Numbered from the stretch's first letter, positions 10,201 to 18,729 are shown. The stretch is DNA of 64,000 nucleotides from Arthrobacter sp. ES3-54 (GCF_029504395.1 NZ_JAQFIF010000004.1:405955-469954), one strand, 5' to 3'. Translations and numbers: made by a program. The notes: generated by a model not told the origin, from the letters alone.

Positions 10201-10407
10201 CTCCATCGGAACCGTTACGAGTTCCTCAACTTCGGAGGCGGTGAGTCCCAGACACGCCGTCTGGACCTCGACACGGGGCGGTGCAAACTCCGGGAAAACA
10301 TCCACCGAAGCTCTGCTGAGTTGCGCGCCGCCCACGATCATGAGGGCCGCCGCCATCGCAATGACGATCGATCGGAACCTCAGACTTGCAGCGACAATCC
10401 GGCGCAT
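7264..10407 (-). CDS. RND-family efflux permease, second of the pair, with intact proton-relay acids
   Basis: This 1047-residue protein has the full RND layout: TM1 (about 8-28), a large external loop, TM2-6 (about 340-490), TM7, a second loop and TM8-12, ending in a basic tail. The start ASVDVFPEFAPPRVEVQT and the PLSSTSRVMKIG stretch match the heavy-metal (CzcA/CusA-like) branch. TM4 reads VVVDDAIIDVENI, keeping the paired aspartates (D413, D414) and the glutamate (E420) expected for proton translocation. It begins one base after the lipoprotein gene stop, so the operon is tightly packed. The substrate, metal or organic, cannot be assigned. Confidence 0.92.
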   Translation of the reverse strand: MRRIVAASLRFRSIVIAMAAALMIVGGAQLSRASVDVFPEFAPPRVEVQTACLGLTASEVEELVTVPMEQAFNGIDGLDQMRSKSVSQLSAIVMEFKPGTDLLTARQLVSERMATVIPTLPTWAAPPVMLQPLSSTSRVMKIGLSSETRSLIEMSMISYWNIRAHLLRVPGVANVAIWGERLQMLQVQVDPAKLAANKVTLDAVMNSTSDALDAGLLKYSPGALIGTGGALETPNQSLTIRHVQPITSPADLAQVPLEDRQGLPPLRLADVANVVEDHQQLIGDAVINGGPGLMLIVEKLPWGNTLEVTRGVEEALKELQPGLTGIAVDTTLFRPASFIEESLGNLSLALLLGCLLVVLVLSVFLFQWRTALVSVTAIPLSLMAAALVLYWTGGTINTMVLAGLVIAVGVVVDDAIIDVENIVRRLRHHRASGGNESTARVVVNASLEVRAPIVYATLIIVAATVPIFFLDGLTGAFFRPLATSYTLAVMASMLVALTVTPAMAYIFLRNAKLEDRDPPVVRVLKRWYGAALRPIVKRPLPGYLAVAALGVVGIIAAPLLGQSLLPSFKERDFLMHWVTQPGTSNAEEVRVSQLACKELMTIPGVNNCGSHIGQAFAADEVVGVNFGENWISVDPSVDYDKTLASIQQVVDGYPGIHRDVQTYLKERVREVLTGTGYSIVVRVYGDDLTTLKKQADKVKTVLAGIEGAIGAKVALQVNVPQVDVEVNLDAANRYGLKPGDVRRAAATLVSGEEVGDVYRDGKAYDVQVWSPPAIRTSVTSIENLPLDTPSGQVIRVADVAKITVKPTPNVIERSEGSRRLDVSANVKEGDLAKVVEKLESDLKTVEFPTGYNAEILGEYAERQAASQRLLLFAAGALVVVFLLLQAAFKSWRLATLGILTLPVALVGGVIAAHMSGGILSLGSLVGFLTVMGIAARNGILLINHCQHLEQFEGMPFGRDLVLRGAAERLSPILMTTLATALALVPLVVMGNRPGHEIEHPMAVVILGGLVTSTLVNLFIVPSLYLRFAKKGPARDRGSRDPEPVPAA

Positions 10408-10408
10408 G

Positions 10409-10867
10409 TCAGTGCGCCGTATCGAATTCAGCGCCGAAGAGTTCGGCCGCGCCGACGGTCACGATTGTGGTGCCGGCCGCGGGGCCTGCCGAGGCCGTCA
10501 CCACTCCGTCCTCCACCTTGGCCACGGTAACGGCCTGCCGCTGGTAAACCCGCGGGGCCGGGTTGGTGTAGACCCAGGTTTTTCCGTTGGCGTCATAGAG
10601 CAGCGCGGCGTAGGGCACGACGACGTCCTTCCCCTTGCCGGCCTTGACGGTTTCGGTCTTCAGGTCGAGGCGTTCGACTCCCTTTTCGGTCAAGGTCAGC
10701 TTTGCGATGCCTGTTGCGGCATTCTTTTCCACCTTGGCGGGTTCGTTGGCCGCTACGACGGCGGGGGCGGCCGCCGTCGTCTGGGCACATGCGGGCAACG
10801 CGAACAGGAGTGCTGCGCATACAGCGGCCGCCAGGGGCAGGCGCCGCAGGGGCTGTTGGCTGGTCAT
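10409..10867 (-). CDS. Lipoprotein resembling only the C-terminal part of a membrane-fusion protein
   Basis: The 152-residue product has a lipobox LPAC with the lipidated cysteine at position 27. The rest matches the beta-barrel and membrane-proximal end of CusB-like adaptors (VVVPYAALLYDANGKTWVYT, then VEDGVVTASAGPAAGTTIV). The lipoyl and helical hairpin parts of an ordinary adaptor of about 350-400 residues are absent. The ATG at 10867 overlaps the stop of the upstream RND gene by four bases (ATGA), so translation is coupled. In a cell without an outer membrane a shortened adaptor makes sense, but its role as partner of the two RND pumps is inferred from operon position. Confidence 0.8.
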   Translation of the reverse strand: MTSQQPLRRLPLAAAVCAALLFALPACAQTTAAAPAVVAANEPAKVEKNAATGIAKLTLTEKGVERLDLKTETVKAGKGKDVVVPYAALLYDANGKTWVYTNPAPRVYQRQAVTVAKVEDGVVTASAGPAAGTTIVTVGAAELFGAEFDTAH

Positions 10868-13800
10868 TTTGCTTCCACCTTTTCCTGCGTAACGGACTGG
10901 ACGGGAACTTCGGCCTCGTAGACTTCGGCCCACTCTTCCGGGGCGGCCTTTGGCCCGAACCAGAGTGCGAGCAGGGGGAGTACGAAGATCCCGATGAGAG
11001 TTGTTGTGATGAGTCCGCTGACAATGATCAGGGCCATTGGACCCAGAAGGGCCCCGCCGACGGCGCCGCCGAAAAGTCCCGGCGGTATCAGGATCGCCAT
11101 CGTGATCAGGGCGGCCTTCAGGATGGGCGATACCCGGTCCCGGGCCGCCATCATGATGACTTTGTCAGGGGGTTCGTGCGGGGCAGCCCGCCACAGCTCA
11201 TCCGTTCTGGCCGAGAGCAGCGTCGCGTTGCGGACGGCGATGGCCAGCACCGCGGCAAACGCCGTGAGCGCCAGTACGGTGATGGCGCCTCCCGCGATCC
11301 ACGCGGCCACGGCGGACCCGGCCAGCGCGGCCGGCAGGGAAAGGAAGACGGCTAGCGCGAGCTTCCAACTCCGCACGGCTGTCTGGAGAAGGAGCAGGAT
11401 TGCCAAGAGGGCGGCCGCGCCGATCCACAGAACCAGGGCGTCGCCGGCGAGCTGTTCACTGTACTTCGTGGGGATTTCGGCGTGGTATTCCAGCGGGAAC
11501 TGGATCTGCTCGATCGCCGTGTTGATATCGCGCTGGATATCAGCAAGCGGCCGCCCGCTGACCTCGGCCACGACATCGATCCGGCGCGAGGTGTCATCGT
11601 GCTGGATCACGACTTCATTGGGGACGAGCCGAACATCGGCGATCTGGCCCAGCTGGACCTGGCCGCCGTTTGGCGTGTCGAGCAGGAGTTCACGGATGCT
11701 GGTCAGGTCATCCCTGACACCCACCGCGCCGCGCACCACCACTTCAAAGACCTTCTGCTCTTCGAACAGGTTGCCGACGACGATGCCTTGCATCAGGGCG
11801 GCAGCGGCGCGCCGTGCGTCGCCGGGTTTGATTCCGACCTTCTGCGCCGCTTCGAGGTTGACCTCGACTTCGACGATGGGCGTCATGGCGCTGGCATTGA
11901 TCGTCGGGTTCTTGACGCCGTCGACCTTTTCGATGGCCTTGCGGACCTCTTCGGCCTTCTCGCGCAGGACCGGCATGTCGGTTCCGTAAACGCGGACGGC
12001 GAATCCCGGATCCATGCTGCTGCGCTGTTGACCAATCTTTTGCTGGGAGTAGTTGATCACGTTGTGGGCGATGCCCGGGTAGCCCTGGACGACCTCACGG
12101 ACCGCCTTCTCCGTTTCGCTGAAGTTGGCATCCGGTGTGATGGATACCCAGAGTTCCGCTGAGCTGTTGCCAACAACCTGGTCGGAGGAGATGGCGCGGC
12201 CGATATGCCCGCCCACTCCCGAAACGCCCGGCAAGGTCCGCAGTTCATCGGACGCCTTCGACGCCACCCGGCGGACCTCGTCGTTGGACGTGCCCGCCAT
12301 CGAGTCCCACTGCACCAGGAGCGTGCGGTCCGGAATCGTCGGAACGACCGCCCGGTTCCCGACCAGCTGGGAGGCGGCGGCCAGTCCCAGCAGCCCCACG
12401 ACGGCGACAGCGACGATGCCGAGCGCGGTGCGGGAGCGTCCGCCCTCGAGGGCCCGGTTGTAATAGGACCTGGCCCGGACAACAGTTGCCGAGTCCGCCC
12501 GCCGGGCCTTCTCAGCCGGAAGCAGGAGATACGCCAGGACCGGTGTCACGGACAAACCCACCAACATCGACGCGGCAAGCGCCAGTGCCAGGGACCAGAA
12601 GAGCGGCTGGAAGAACGCACCGCCAACTCCCGTAACGAACAGCGTCGGAACCAGCGCAAGGGCCATGATGAGGGACCCGTGGAACAGCGGTGTGCGGACG
12701 CTGCGGACAAGCTGGACCATGCGGAACCTGATGGTGGCATCGGTCTCGGTCTCCGTGGTCCTCAACGGCCGGCGCCGCTGCGCCTGCACATCTTCCACGA
12801 TGTCTCCCACAATCACGGAAACACCCAGGATGATGCCGGCCAGGATCGAGATGTTCAGCGTGGAGTCAAGCAGGTAGAGCACCACTCCTGCCGCCATGAC
12901 TGTGGTGGTGATGGCCACGAGGGCGATCACGGCGACACGCCAGGAACGGAAGAGGACCCAGAAGAGCAGCACGGCAATCAGGAGGCTCACGAGGAGCGCC
13001 ACGCCGAGTCCGTCCACGGCATCCTGCAGGAACGAGGCTGGCCGGAAGACGGACGTATCCATCTGGATACCGGAAAGCCCGGGCTGCATGTCGTTCAGGG
13101 CGGCTTCGATGTCCTTGGTGACCTGCAGCGCGCTGGTTCCGGGGAACTTCTCCACGACCAGCAGGAGGCCTGCATCCTGGCCGACGACGGCATCGCCGAT
13201 CAGCGGCTGGTGGTCCTCCTTCACCTGGGCAATGTCACCCAGGAGCATGGGAGGTTGGGCGTCCTCGACACTGACTTTCGCCAGGTCCGCGGGCGTTCGG
13301 ATGGGCAGGACGTGCTGAATGCCCAGGCGCTGGCTGGGTGACTCCACAAACCCGCCCGTCCCGGGGGTCGACGCCTCCAGGAAGCTCAGCGGCGACACCC
13401 ACACTGCGTTGCCTGCGGTCTTGATGATCTGTTCGAGCGTGATGCCCTTGTCGCGCATCTGGGTGGGGGTCACTTCGACCTGAAGCTGCTGCTCGCGCTG
13501 TCCCCAAATGGAAACGTTGGCGACACCGGGAATGCCGATCAGCCGCGGCTTGATCTTCCACCGGGCCAGGACCGACATTTCGATCCCGGAGAGCTCCTTG
13601 GAGTTCATCCGGACCATGAGGACGCGGCTGGTTGACGACAGCGGTTGCATGATCAGGGGCGGCGCGGAGACTTGCGGCAGCGCGTGCGCCTGGGTCATGC
13701 GTTCGGCCACGAGCTGGCGCGCGCGCAGAAGGTCAGTGCCCGGCTCGAACACGAGCTCGATGGAGGACAGGCCCGGAACCGACTTGGACCGGATTTCATC

Positions 13801-14040
13801 GAGCCACGCCACCCCGTTCAGGAGGTCGGCTTCCATCGGAGCGGTGATGAGCTGTTCGACTTCGGCAGCTGAGAGGCCCAAGGCCTCGGTCTGGATCTCG
13901 ACATGCGCGGGAGCAAACTCGGGCATGCTGTCAATGGCTACGTTGGGGACGTTCACTACCCCGAAGGCAATGAGTCCGCCGGCCACGGCGAGAACCAGGA
14001 TGCGGAACTGCATACTGAAACGAGTGATCCAGCCGAACAT
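10864..14040 (-). CDS. RND-family efflux permease, first of the pair, with degenerate proton relay
   Basis: This 1058-residue protein has the same 12-TM, two-loop architecture and the same start pattern (AIDSMPEFAPAHVEIQT) as its downstream neighbour. In TM4 the conserved motif is altered to VIVGDIVEDVQAQ: the first aspartate of the pair is Gly (G412) and the later glutamate is Gln (Q419), while D413 and D417 remain. Loss of relay acids in one subunit is known from MdtBC-type heteromeric pumps, so I infer that this subunit may work only with its partner. Its ATG lies 2 bp after a small ORF with a strong ribosome-binding site and has only a weak site of its own. Confidence 0.9.
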   Translation of the reverse strand: MFGWITRFSMQFRILVLAVAGGLIAFGVVNVPNVAIDSMPEFAPAHVEIQTEALGLSAAEVEQLITAPMEADLLNGVAWLDEIRSKSVPGLSSIELVFEPGTDLLRARQLVAERMTQAHALPQVSAPPLIMQPLSSTSRVLMVRMNSKELSGIEMSVLARWKIKPRLIGIPGVANVSIWGQREQQLQVEVTPTQMRDKGITLEQIIKTAGNAVWVSPLSFLEASTPGTGGFVESPSQRLGIQHVLPIRTPADLAKVSVEDAQPPMLLGDIAQVKEDHQPLIGDAVVGQDAGLLLVVEKFPGTSALQVTKDIEAALNDMQPGLSGIQMDTSVFRPASFLQDAVDGLGVALLVSLLIAVLLFWVLFRSWRVAVIALVAITTTVMAAGVVLYLLDSTLNISILAGIILGVSVIVGDIVEDVQAQRRRPLRTTETETDATIRFRMVQLVRSVRTPLFHGSLIMALALVPTLFVTGVGGAFFQPLFWSLALALAASMLVGLSVTPVLAYLLLPAEKARRADSATVVRARSYYNRALEGGRSRTALGIVAVAVVGLLGLAAASQLVGNRAVVPTIPDRTLLVQWDSMAGTSNDEVRRVASKASDELRTLPGVSGVGGHIGRAISSDQVVGNSSAELWVSITPDANFSETEKAVREVVQGYPGIAHNVINYSQQKIGQQRSSMDPGFAVRVYGTDMPVLREKAEEVRKAIEKVDGVKNPTINASAMTPIVEVEVNLEAAQKVGIKPGDARRAAAALMQGIVVGNLFEEQKVFEVVVRGAVGVRDDLTSIRELLLDTPNGGQVQLGQIADVRLVPNEVVIQHDDTSRRIDVVAEVSGRPLADIQRDINTAIEQIQFPLEYHAEIPTKYSEQLAGDALVLWIGAAALLAILLLLQTAVRSWKLALAVFLSLPAALAGSAVAAWIAGGAITVLALTAFAAVLAIAVRNATLLSARTDELWRAAPHEPPDKVIMMAARDRVSPILKAALITMAILIPPGLFGGAVGGALLGPMALIIVSGLITTTLIGIFVLPLLALWFGPKAAPEEWAEVYEAEVPVQSVTQEKVEAK

Positions 14041-14042
14041 GG

Positions 14043-14129
14043 CTAGCTCTGTTCCAGGGAGCCGGCGTCGCGAGTGCGGCCAGCGGGGGTTTTCGGTAGG
14101 TGCACGGAAGAATTGCGCAAGTGAAGCAT
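14043..14129 (-). CDS. 28-residue ORF that may couple translation to the first RND gene
   Basis: An ATG at 14129 preceded by GAGGAG at good spacing opens a 29-codon frame starting MLHLRNSSVHLPK that stops (TAG) 2 bp before the RND start at 14040. The RND gene has no strong ribosome-binding site of its own, so re-initiation after this ORF is plausible. The peptide shows no run of a single amino acid and no family resemblance. It could be chance; the ribosome-binding site and the tight spacing are the only support. Confidence 0.4.
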   Translation of the reverse strand: MLHLRNSSVHLPKTPAGRTRDAGSLEQS

Positions 14130-14572
14130 GACAGGCTCCTCAACCCGAGACCATTTGCGAATCCCCCCAAGAGATCCCATTTGCTGATCTTTATCGAATA
14201 GTGTCCCCAACTGAATCGTTTGGCAAGGTCAAATTTTAAGCCCCGTCCCCGGTTTTTCACGGGATTCTCCCAGCTTGAAGCCGCATAATGCCCTTTCGGG
14301 ACAAACTTCGTGGAACTGCCCGGGCTCCCGCGGGCAGCTGCCCCAGTATTGGTCGTTTAATACCTGTTTGAGCTCGAGGAACCACCTGAAATTCGGTTTA
14401 ATTTACTCGCCTTGGACGTCTGTCAATGGGCCGAAAGTACCGCAATTTCACAGGTATGGAATTTGTAACAATTGTGGACCTAGCGGCCCGCGCAGGTCGC
14501 CGGACCGCGAGTCGACTGCGACTACCGGGCAGCCCCGGAGCCGTCGGTTCAGCGCGAACCAGCCCGAGGGGC
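14130..14572. other. Intergenic stretch with lower GC between the RND operon and the leuS leader
   Basis: About 440 bp hold no convincing gene. Composition from roughly 14150 to 14470 is clearly more AT-rich than the surroundings. It contains a hairpin near 14315-14337 (CTGCCCG/CGGGCAG), an 8-bp inverted repeat ATACCTGT (14360-14367) / ACAGGTAT (14450-14457) and a GGTTC/GAACC hairpin at about 14546-14560. On the minus strand TTGCCA near 14220 could be part of the RND promoter. An undetected small RNA cannot be excluded. Confidence 0.4.
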
Positions 14573-14578
14573 TAAAGT
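14573..14578 (+). promoter_or_regulatory. -10 element of the leaderless leuS leader transcript
   Basis: TAAAGT ends six bases before the ATG of the leucine leader peptide at 14585. That spacing places the transcription start on the A of the ATG, as in leaderless mRNAs. No clear -35 was seen. Confidence 0.55.
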
Positions 14579-14584
14579 GGACCT

Positions 14585-14611
14585 ATGCGCGCCGTGCTCC
14601 TGCTTAGCTAG
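14585..14611 (+). CDS. Leucine-rich leader peptide of leuS (MRAVLLLS)
   Basis: The eight-codon ORF reads MRAVLLLS and contains three consecutive leucine codons (CTC CTG CTT, 14597-14605). Its DNA closely resembles the leader before leuA at 49528 (GCGCGC, a Leu run, then CTTAGCT). It is followed by a stem and an intrinsic terminator before leuS. The expected role is to stall ribosomes when charged tRNA-Leu is scarce and so raise leucyl-tRNA synthetase expression. It is too short for standard gene finders. Confidence 0.75.
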   Translation: MRAVLLLS

Positions 14612-14693
14612 CCGCCCGGCATCCCGACGAGACCTCGATTGCGAAGAGTCCCCGGATTGCCGAGCGGCGGCCCCTCCATGTCGAGGGGCTTTT
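14612..14693 (+). promoter_or_regulatory. leuS attenuator: leader stem, alternative pairing and intrinsic terminator
   Basis: Three pairings can be drawn. First, 14612-14621 (CCGCCCGGCA) pairs with 14658-14670, with a 3-base bulge; it begins six bases after the last Leu codon. Second, the terminator GCCCCTC (14670-14676) pairs with GAGGGGC (14683-14689) and is followed by TTTTGTGTG. Third, CCTCGA (14633-14638) is complementary to TCGAGG (14681-14686), inside the terminator, so it could act as antiterminator. A ribosome held on the Leu codons would block the first stem and favour the third pairing. The folding order is inferred, not computed. Confidence 0.65.
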
Positions 14694-14885
14694 GTGTGTC
14701 CGGGGTAAATTCCGGGGCGCACAGCACGAAGTAACAGCAGGAGTACCACGTACGGACGTATGGAGTCAGGGCCGGGCAACCGGCCGTGGCAGTGCAGACT
14801 TGATGGTGAACAGGCCTGGCGGCAGGCAGGCCTGAAGGTAGGCAGGCTTGGGATGACAAGCCGCATAGAACAGAAGAGGCCAGCA

Positions 14886-17411
14886 GTGAGCGTTCAGCCG
14901 GAAACACAGACCGGATCACCAGCAGCCGCGGCGGAGGGGCCCGAAGAAGGTGCCTACAGCTTCGCGGCAATGGAATCCAAATGGCCCCAGGTCTGGGAAG
15001 ACCTGAAGGTCTTCACGCCGCTCGATGACGGCTCAAAGGAACGCCGCTACGTGCTGGACATGTTCCCGTATCCCTCCGGTGACCTTCATATGGGCCACGC
15101 CGAGGCATTCGCGATGGGCGACGTTGTGGCGCGCTACCTGCGCCAGCAGGGCTACGACGTGCTGCACCCGATCGGCTGGGACTCCTTCGGCCTGCCCGCA
15201 GAGAACGCAGCGATCAAGCGCAACGCGCACCCCAGTGAGTGGACGTACGCCAACATCGACACCCAGGCGGCGTCGTTCAAGCGCTACGCCATCTCAGCGG
15301 ACTGGTCCCGTCGGCTGCACACCTCCGACCCGGAGTACTACCGCTGGACCCAGTGGCTGTTCAAGCGCTTCTACGAGCGTGGACTGGCATACCGCAAGAA
15401 TTCGCCGGTCAACTGGTGCCCCAAGGACCAGACCGTGCTGGCCAACGAACAGGTGGTCAATGGCGCCTGCGAGCGGTGCGGCACGCCCGTCACCAAGAAG
15501 TCCTTGAACCAGTGGTACTTCAAGATCACCGACTACGCCGACCGCCTGCTCGATGACATGGACGAACTGCGCGGGCACTGGCCCGAGCGCGTCCTGGCGA
15601 TGCAGAAAAACTGGATCGGCCGCTCCGAGGGCGCCCACGTCAACTTCGTGATCGAGGCCGACGGCGGCAAGGCCGCCAAGGATGTCACCGTCTTCACGAC
15701 ACGTCCGGACACCCTCTACGGCGCCACCTTCTTCGTCGTCGCCGCCGACGCGCCGCTCGCCGTCGAACTGGTCACGGACGAGCACGCCGCCGCCCTGGAC
15801 GCCTACCGCGAACAGGTCAAGGCGCTGTCCGAGATCGAGCGCCAGTCCACTGAGCGCGAGAAGACCGGCGTCTTCACCGGGCGCTACGCGACCAACCCGC
15901 TCAATGGCGAGAAGCTGCCTGTGTGGGCCGCGGACTATGTCCTGGCCGACTATGGCACGGGCGCCATCATGGCCGTCCCGGCCCATGACCAGCGCGACCT
16001 CGACTTCGCCAAGACCTTTGACCTGCCCGTCCGGGCAGTACTGGACACCGGCGAGGAAGACCCCGCGGCCACGGGCATCGCCACCTCCGGCGAGGGTACC
16101 CTGATCAACTCCGGCGGCCTGGACGGGCTGCCGAAGGCCGAGGCCATCCCGGCCGCCATCGAGATCCTGCGTGAACTGGGCACAGGCGAGAAGTTCGTGA
16201 ACTTCCGCCTGCGCGACTGGCTGCTCAGCCGGCAGCGGTTCTGGGGCACCCCGATCCCCATCATCCACTGCCCGGCCTGCGGCGAGGTCCCGGTCCCGGA
16301 CGATCAGTTGCCTGTGACCCTGCCGGCGGACCTGCGCGGCGAAGACCTGTCCCCGAAGGGCACGTCCCCGCTGGCCGCGGTCGAAAGTTGGGTCAACATT
16401 GAGTGCCCCAACTGCCACGGCCCGGCCAAGCGGGACACCGACACCATGGACACGTTCGTGGATTCCTCCTGGTACTTCCTGCGCTTTGTCTCCCCGCAGT
16501 ACACCGAAGGCCCGTTCGATCCGGAGAAGATCAACGACTGGATGCCGGTTGGCCAGTACGTGGGAGGCGTGGAGCACGCGATTCTGCACCTGCTCTATGC
16601 GCGGTTCTTCACCAAGGTCATCCACGACCTTGGCATGATCGACGCGGACGAACCGTTCAGTGCGCTGCTGAACCAGGGCCAGGTGCTCAACGGCGGCAAG
16701 GCCATGAGCAAGTCCTTGGGCAACGGCGTCGACCTCAGCGAACAGCTGGACAAGTTCGGCGTGGACGCCGTACGCCTGACCATGATCTTCGCCTCCCCGC
16801 CGGAGGACGACGTCGATTGGGCGGACGTATCGCCGTCCGGTTCCGCGAAGTTCCTGGCCCGCGCCTGGCGCCTCGGCCAGGATGTGACGAGCGCACCCGG
16901 CGTCGACTTCGCCACCGGTGACCGTGCGCTGCGCACCGTCACGCACCGCACGATCGCCGATGCGCAGGCCCTGCTGGACAACAACAAGTTCAACGTTGTT
17001 GTGGCAAAGCTGATGGAACTGGTCAACGCAACCCGCAAGTCCATCGACAGCGGTGCCGGCGGCGCGGATCCTGCCGTCCGCGAAGCCGTGGAAGCCGTTG
17101 CCGTCATCCTGAGCCTGTTTGCGCCCTATACCGCCGAGGACCTGTGGAACGTCCTGGGGCATCCGGCCTCGGTCGCCAACGCCGGCTGGCCCACGTACGA
17201 CGACGCCTTGCTCGTTGAGGACACTGTCACCGCTGTCGTCCAGGTGCAGGGCAAGGTGCGGGACCGCCTGGAGGTTTCCCCGGATATCTCTGAGGGGGAT
17301 CTTCGCGAACTGGCGCTGGCCTCGGAAAATGTCCAGCGCGCCCTCGACGGCCGCGCCCTCCGCACGGTGATCGTGCGGGCGCCTAAACTGGTCAACATCG
17401 TCCCGGCCTAG
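14886..17411 (+). CDS. leuS: Leucyl-tRNA synthetase
   Basis: LeuS charges tRNA-Leu in the cytosol. It is a class I synthetase of 841 residues, a normal bacterial length. The HIGH box is HMGH at residues 68-71 and the KMSKS loop is KAMSKS at 605-610. The CP1 editing domain ([30 protein letters not shown]) and a zinc-type Cys cluster (CPACGE near 460) are visible. I choose the GTG at 14886 (VSVQPETQ) because it gives the usual actinobacterial N-terminus; earlier in-frame starts overlap the leader region. Expression is predicted to be controlled by the leucine attenuator upstream. Confidence 0.97.
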   Translation: MSVQPETQTGSPAAAAEGPEEGAYSFAAMESKWPQVWEDLKVFTPLDDGSKERRYVLDMFPYPSGDLHMGHAEAFAMGDVVARYLRQQGYDVLHPIGWDSFGLPAENAAIKRNAHPSEWTYANIDTQAASFKRYAISADWSRRLHTSDPEYYRWTQWLFKRFYERGLAYRKNSPVNWCPKDQTVLANEQVVNGACERCGTPVTKKSLNQWYFKITDYADRLLDDMDELRGHWPERVLAMQKNWIGRSEGAHVNFVIEADGGKAAKDVTVFTTRPDTLYGATFFVVAADAPLAVELVTDEHAAALDAYREQVKALSEIERQSTEREKTGVFTGRYATNPLNGEKLPVWAADYVLADYGTGAIMAVPAHDQRDLDFAKTFDLPVRAVLDTGEEDPAATGIATSGEGTLINSGGLDGLPKAEAIPAAIEILRELGTGEKFVNFRLRDWLLSRQRFWGTPIPIIHCPACGEVPVPDDQLPVTLPADLRGEDLSPKGTSPLAAVESWVNIECPNCHGPAKRDTDTMDTFVDSSWYFLRFVSPQYTEGPFDPEKINDWMPVGQYVGGVEHAILHLLYARFFTKVIHDLGMIDADEPFSALLNQGQVLNGGKAMSKSLGNGVDLSEQLDKFGVDAVRLTMIFASPPEDDVDWADVSPSGSAKFLARAWRLGQDVTSAPGVDFATGDRALRTVTHRTIADAQALLDNNKFNVVVAKLMELVNATRKSIDSGAGGADPAVREAVEAVAVILSLFAPYTAEDLWNVLGHPASVANAGWPTYDDALLVEDTVTAVVQVQGKVRDRLEVSPDISEGDLRELALASENVQRALDGRALRTVIVRAPKLVNIVPA

Positions 17412-17423
17412 TCCGGCGTACTT

Positions 17424-17467
17424 CCCTGCACTGGGCCGCCGGCCGATACCGGCGGCCAGTGTCAGGG
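17424..17467 (+). terminator. Terminator-like hairpin after leuS
   Basis: CACTGG (17429-17434) and CCGCCGG (17436-17442) pair with CCGGCGG and CCAGTG (17449-17461) around the loop CCGATA, and outer CCCTG/CAGGG extends the stem. No T-run follows. Confidence 0.65.
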
Positions 17468-17507
17468 AACGTGACGGGCACGGCTGCCCAGGCCGGAGAA
17501 AAAGTCC

Positions 17508-18635
17508 ATGCGTCCCGATAGCAGGAGGTCCCGGGTGCCACACCGCGAGTCGCCAGGCTGGCCATGGCTGCGCGAGCGGCTTGTTCGCCTTCGCCCGGGC
17601 CCCCGGGGCGGTGCCCACGATGTGGCTCCCGCCGCCGTCGTGCAGGTTGCGGTGGTCACGGACTCTGCCGCCGCGTTGCCCGCGGACTGGATCCGGGCTT
17701 TCGCTGCCGACGGCGGGCTGACCGTGGTGCCGATGCCCGTTATGGTCGGCGCCGAAATCTACGGTGAGGGTGAGGACGACATTGCCGAGACGATCGCCGT
17801 TGCCCTCGCCAGCGGCAAGTCCGTCAAGACCTCGCGTCCGTCACCGGGGCAGTTTGAACACGCCTACCGGGCGGCCAGCGAGCATGGCTTCCAGTCCGTG
17901 GTCTCGATTCACATCTCCGGTGCGCTGTCCGGCACTGCCGACGCCGCTCGCCTGGCGGCCCAACGGGTCGGCATCCCGGTAGAGGTCCTGGACTCCCGGA
18001 CGGTGGGGATGGCGCAGGGGATGGGCGTGCAGGGCGCCGTCGTCGCGGCCGCCGATGGCCGGAATGCTGCCGGCGTGTTGGCCTTCGCGCAGGACCGGCT
18101 GGACCGCACCAAAGTGTATTTCTATGTTCCAAGTCTGGAACAGCTGCGTCGGGGCGGCCGGATCGGGGCCGCGGCCTCGCTCTGGGGAACCATGTTCTCC
18201 ATCAAACCCATCCTGGCGGTCGAAGATGGCCGGATCATCCCGCTGGAAAAGGTTCGGTCCGCGGCGAAGGCCATCGCACGGCTGGAAGAAATCGTTGCAG
18301 CCGATGCCTCCACGCGTCCTGCCGGACAGGCGAGGCTGGCGGTACACCACTTTGGAAACCGGGCCGAGGCCGAGGAGCTTGCCCGGCGCCTTGCCGTGGC
18401 ATTGCCCTCTTGTCCGCCGGCCCAGATCAGCGCACTACCTGCCGTCCTGGCCGCCCACGCGGGGCTCGGCGTGCTGGCGGTGATTGTGGGGGAGGGCAGC
18501 ACCCCCGGAAGCTCGAGCTCCACCGGCGCCGGCAACGCCGCCGACGCCACTGCCAAGGGCGGGGCGTCGGAGCCCGGCGTGCTGGACGGCGGGGAACCGG
18601 ACGCCGGCCGGGCAACCGCGCGCTCTGGCGACTAG
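17508..18635 (+). CDS. DegV family fatty-acid-binding protein
   Basis: The 375-residue protein belongs to the DegV (FakB-like) family, which binds a fatty acid in a two-domain fold; in firmicutes FakB presents it to the kinase FakA. The N-terminal strand VAVVTDSAAALP, the SRPSPGQFEHAY loop, the IHISGALSGT ligand loop and the VYFYVPSLEQLRRGGRIGAA helix are all typical. An N-terminal extension of about 45 residues and a Gly/Ala-rich tail of about 45 residues flank the core. The ATG at 17508 has GGAGAAAA upstream. No fakA-like kinase gene is adjacent, so the partner is unknown. Confidence 0.88.
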   Translation: MRPDSRRSRVPHRESPGWPWLRERLVRLRPGPRGGAHDVAPAAVVQVAVVTDSAAALPADWIRAFAADGGLTVVPMPVMVGAEIYGEGEDDIAETIAVALASGKSVKTSRPSPGQFEHAYRAASEHGFQSVVSIHISGALSGTADAARLAAQRVGIPVEVLDSRTVGMAQGMGVQGAVVAAADGRNAAGVLAFAQDRLDRTKVYFYVPSLEQLRRGGRIGAAASLWGTMFSIKPILAVEDGRIIPLEKVRSAAKAIARLEEIVAADASTRPAGQARLAVHHFGNRAEAEELARRLAVALPSCPPAQISALPAVLAAHAGLGVLAVIVGEGSTPGSSSSTGAGNAADATAKGGASEPGVLDGGEPDAGRATARSGD

Positions 18636-18729
18636 CGCCGGGGTCCTCCGTGATGGGCGAAAGGCTGGCAGGGAGCGGGCGCCGGGGGTAAAGTCACTCC
18701 ACCGAACCCCAGCGAACCCGGAGGACGCC

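Noticed and set aside
14275..14607. A 110-codon plus-strand frame overlapping the leuS leader
   Set aside because: It has no ribosome-binding site or recognisable composition, and it would read through the promoter of the leader.
14573..14886. T-box riboswitch upstream of leuS
   Set aside because: I found no T-box core (AGGGTGGNACCGCG-like) or specifier stem; the short Leu ORF and terminator explain the region better.
15294..17618. A 774-codon minus-strand frame opposite leuS
   Set aside because: It is a shadow of leuS with no ribosome-binding site, motif or sensible composition.
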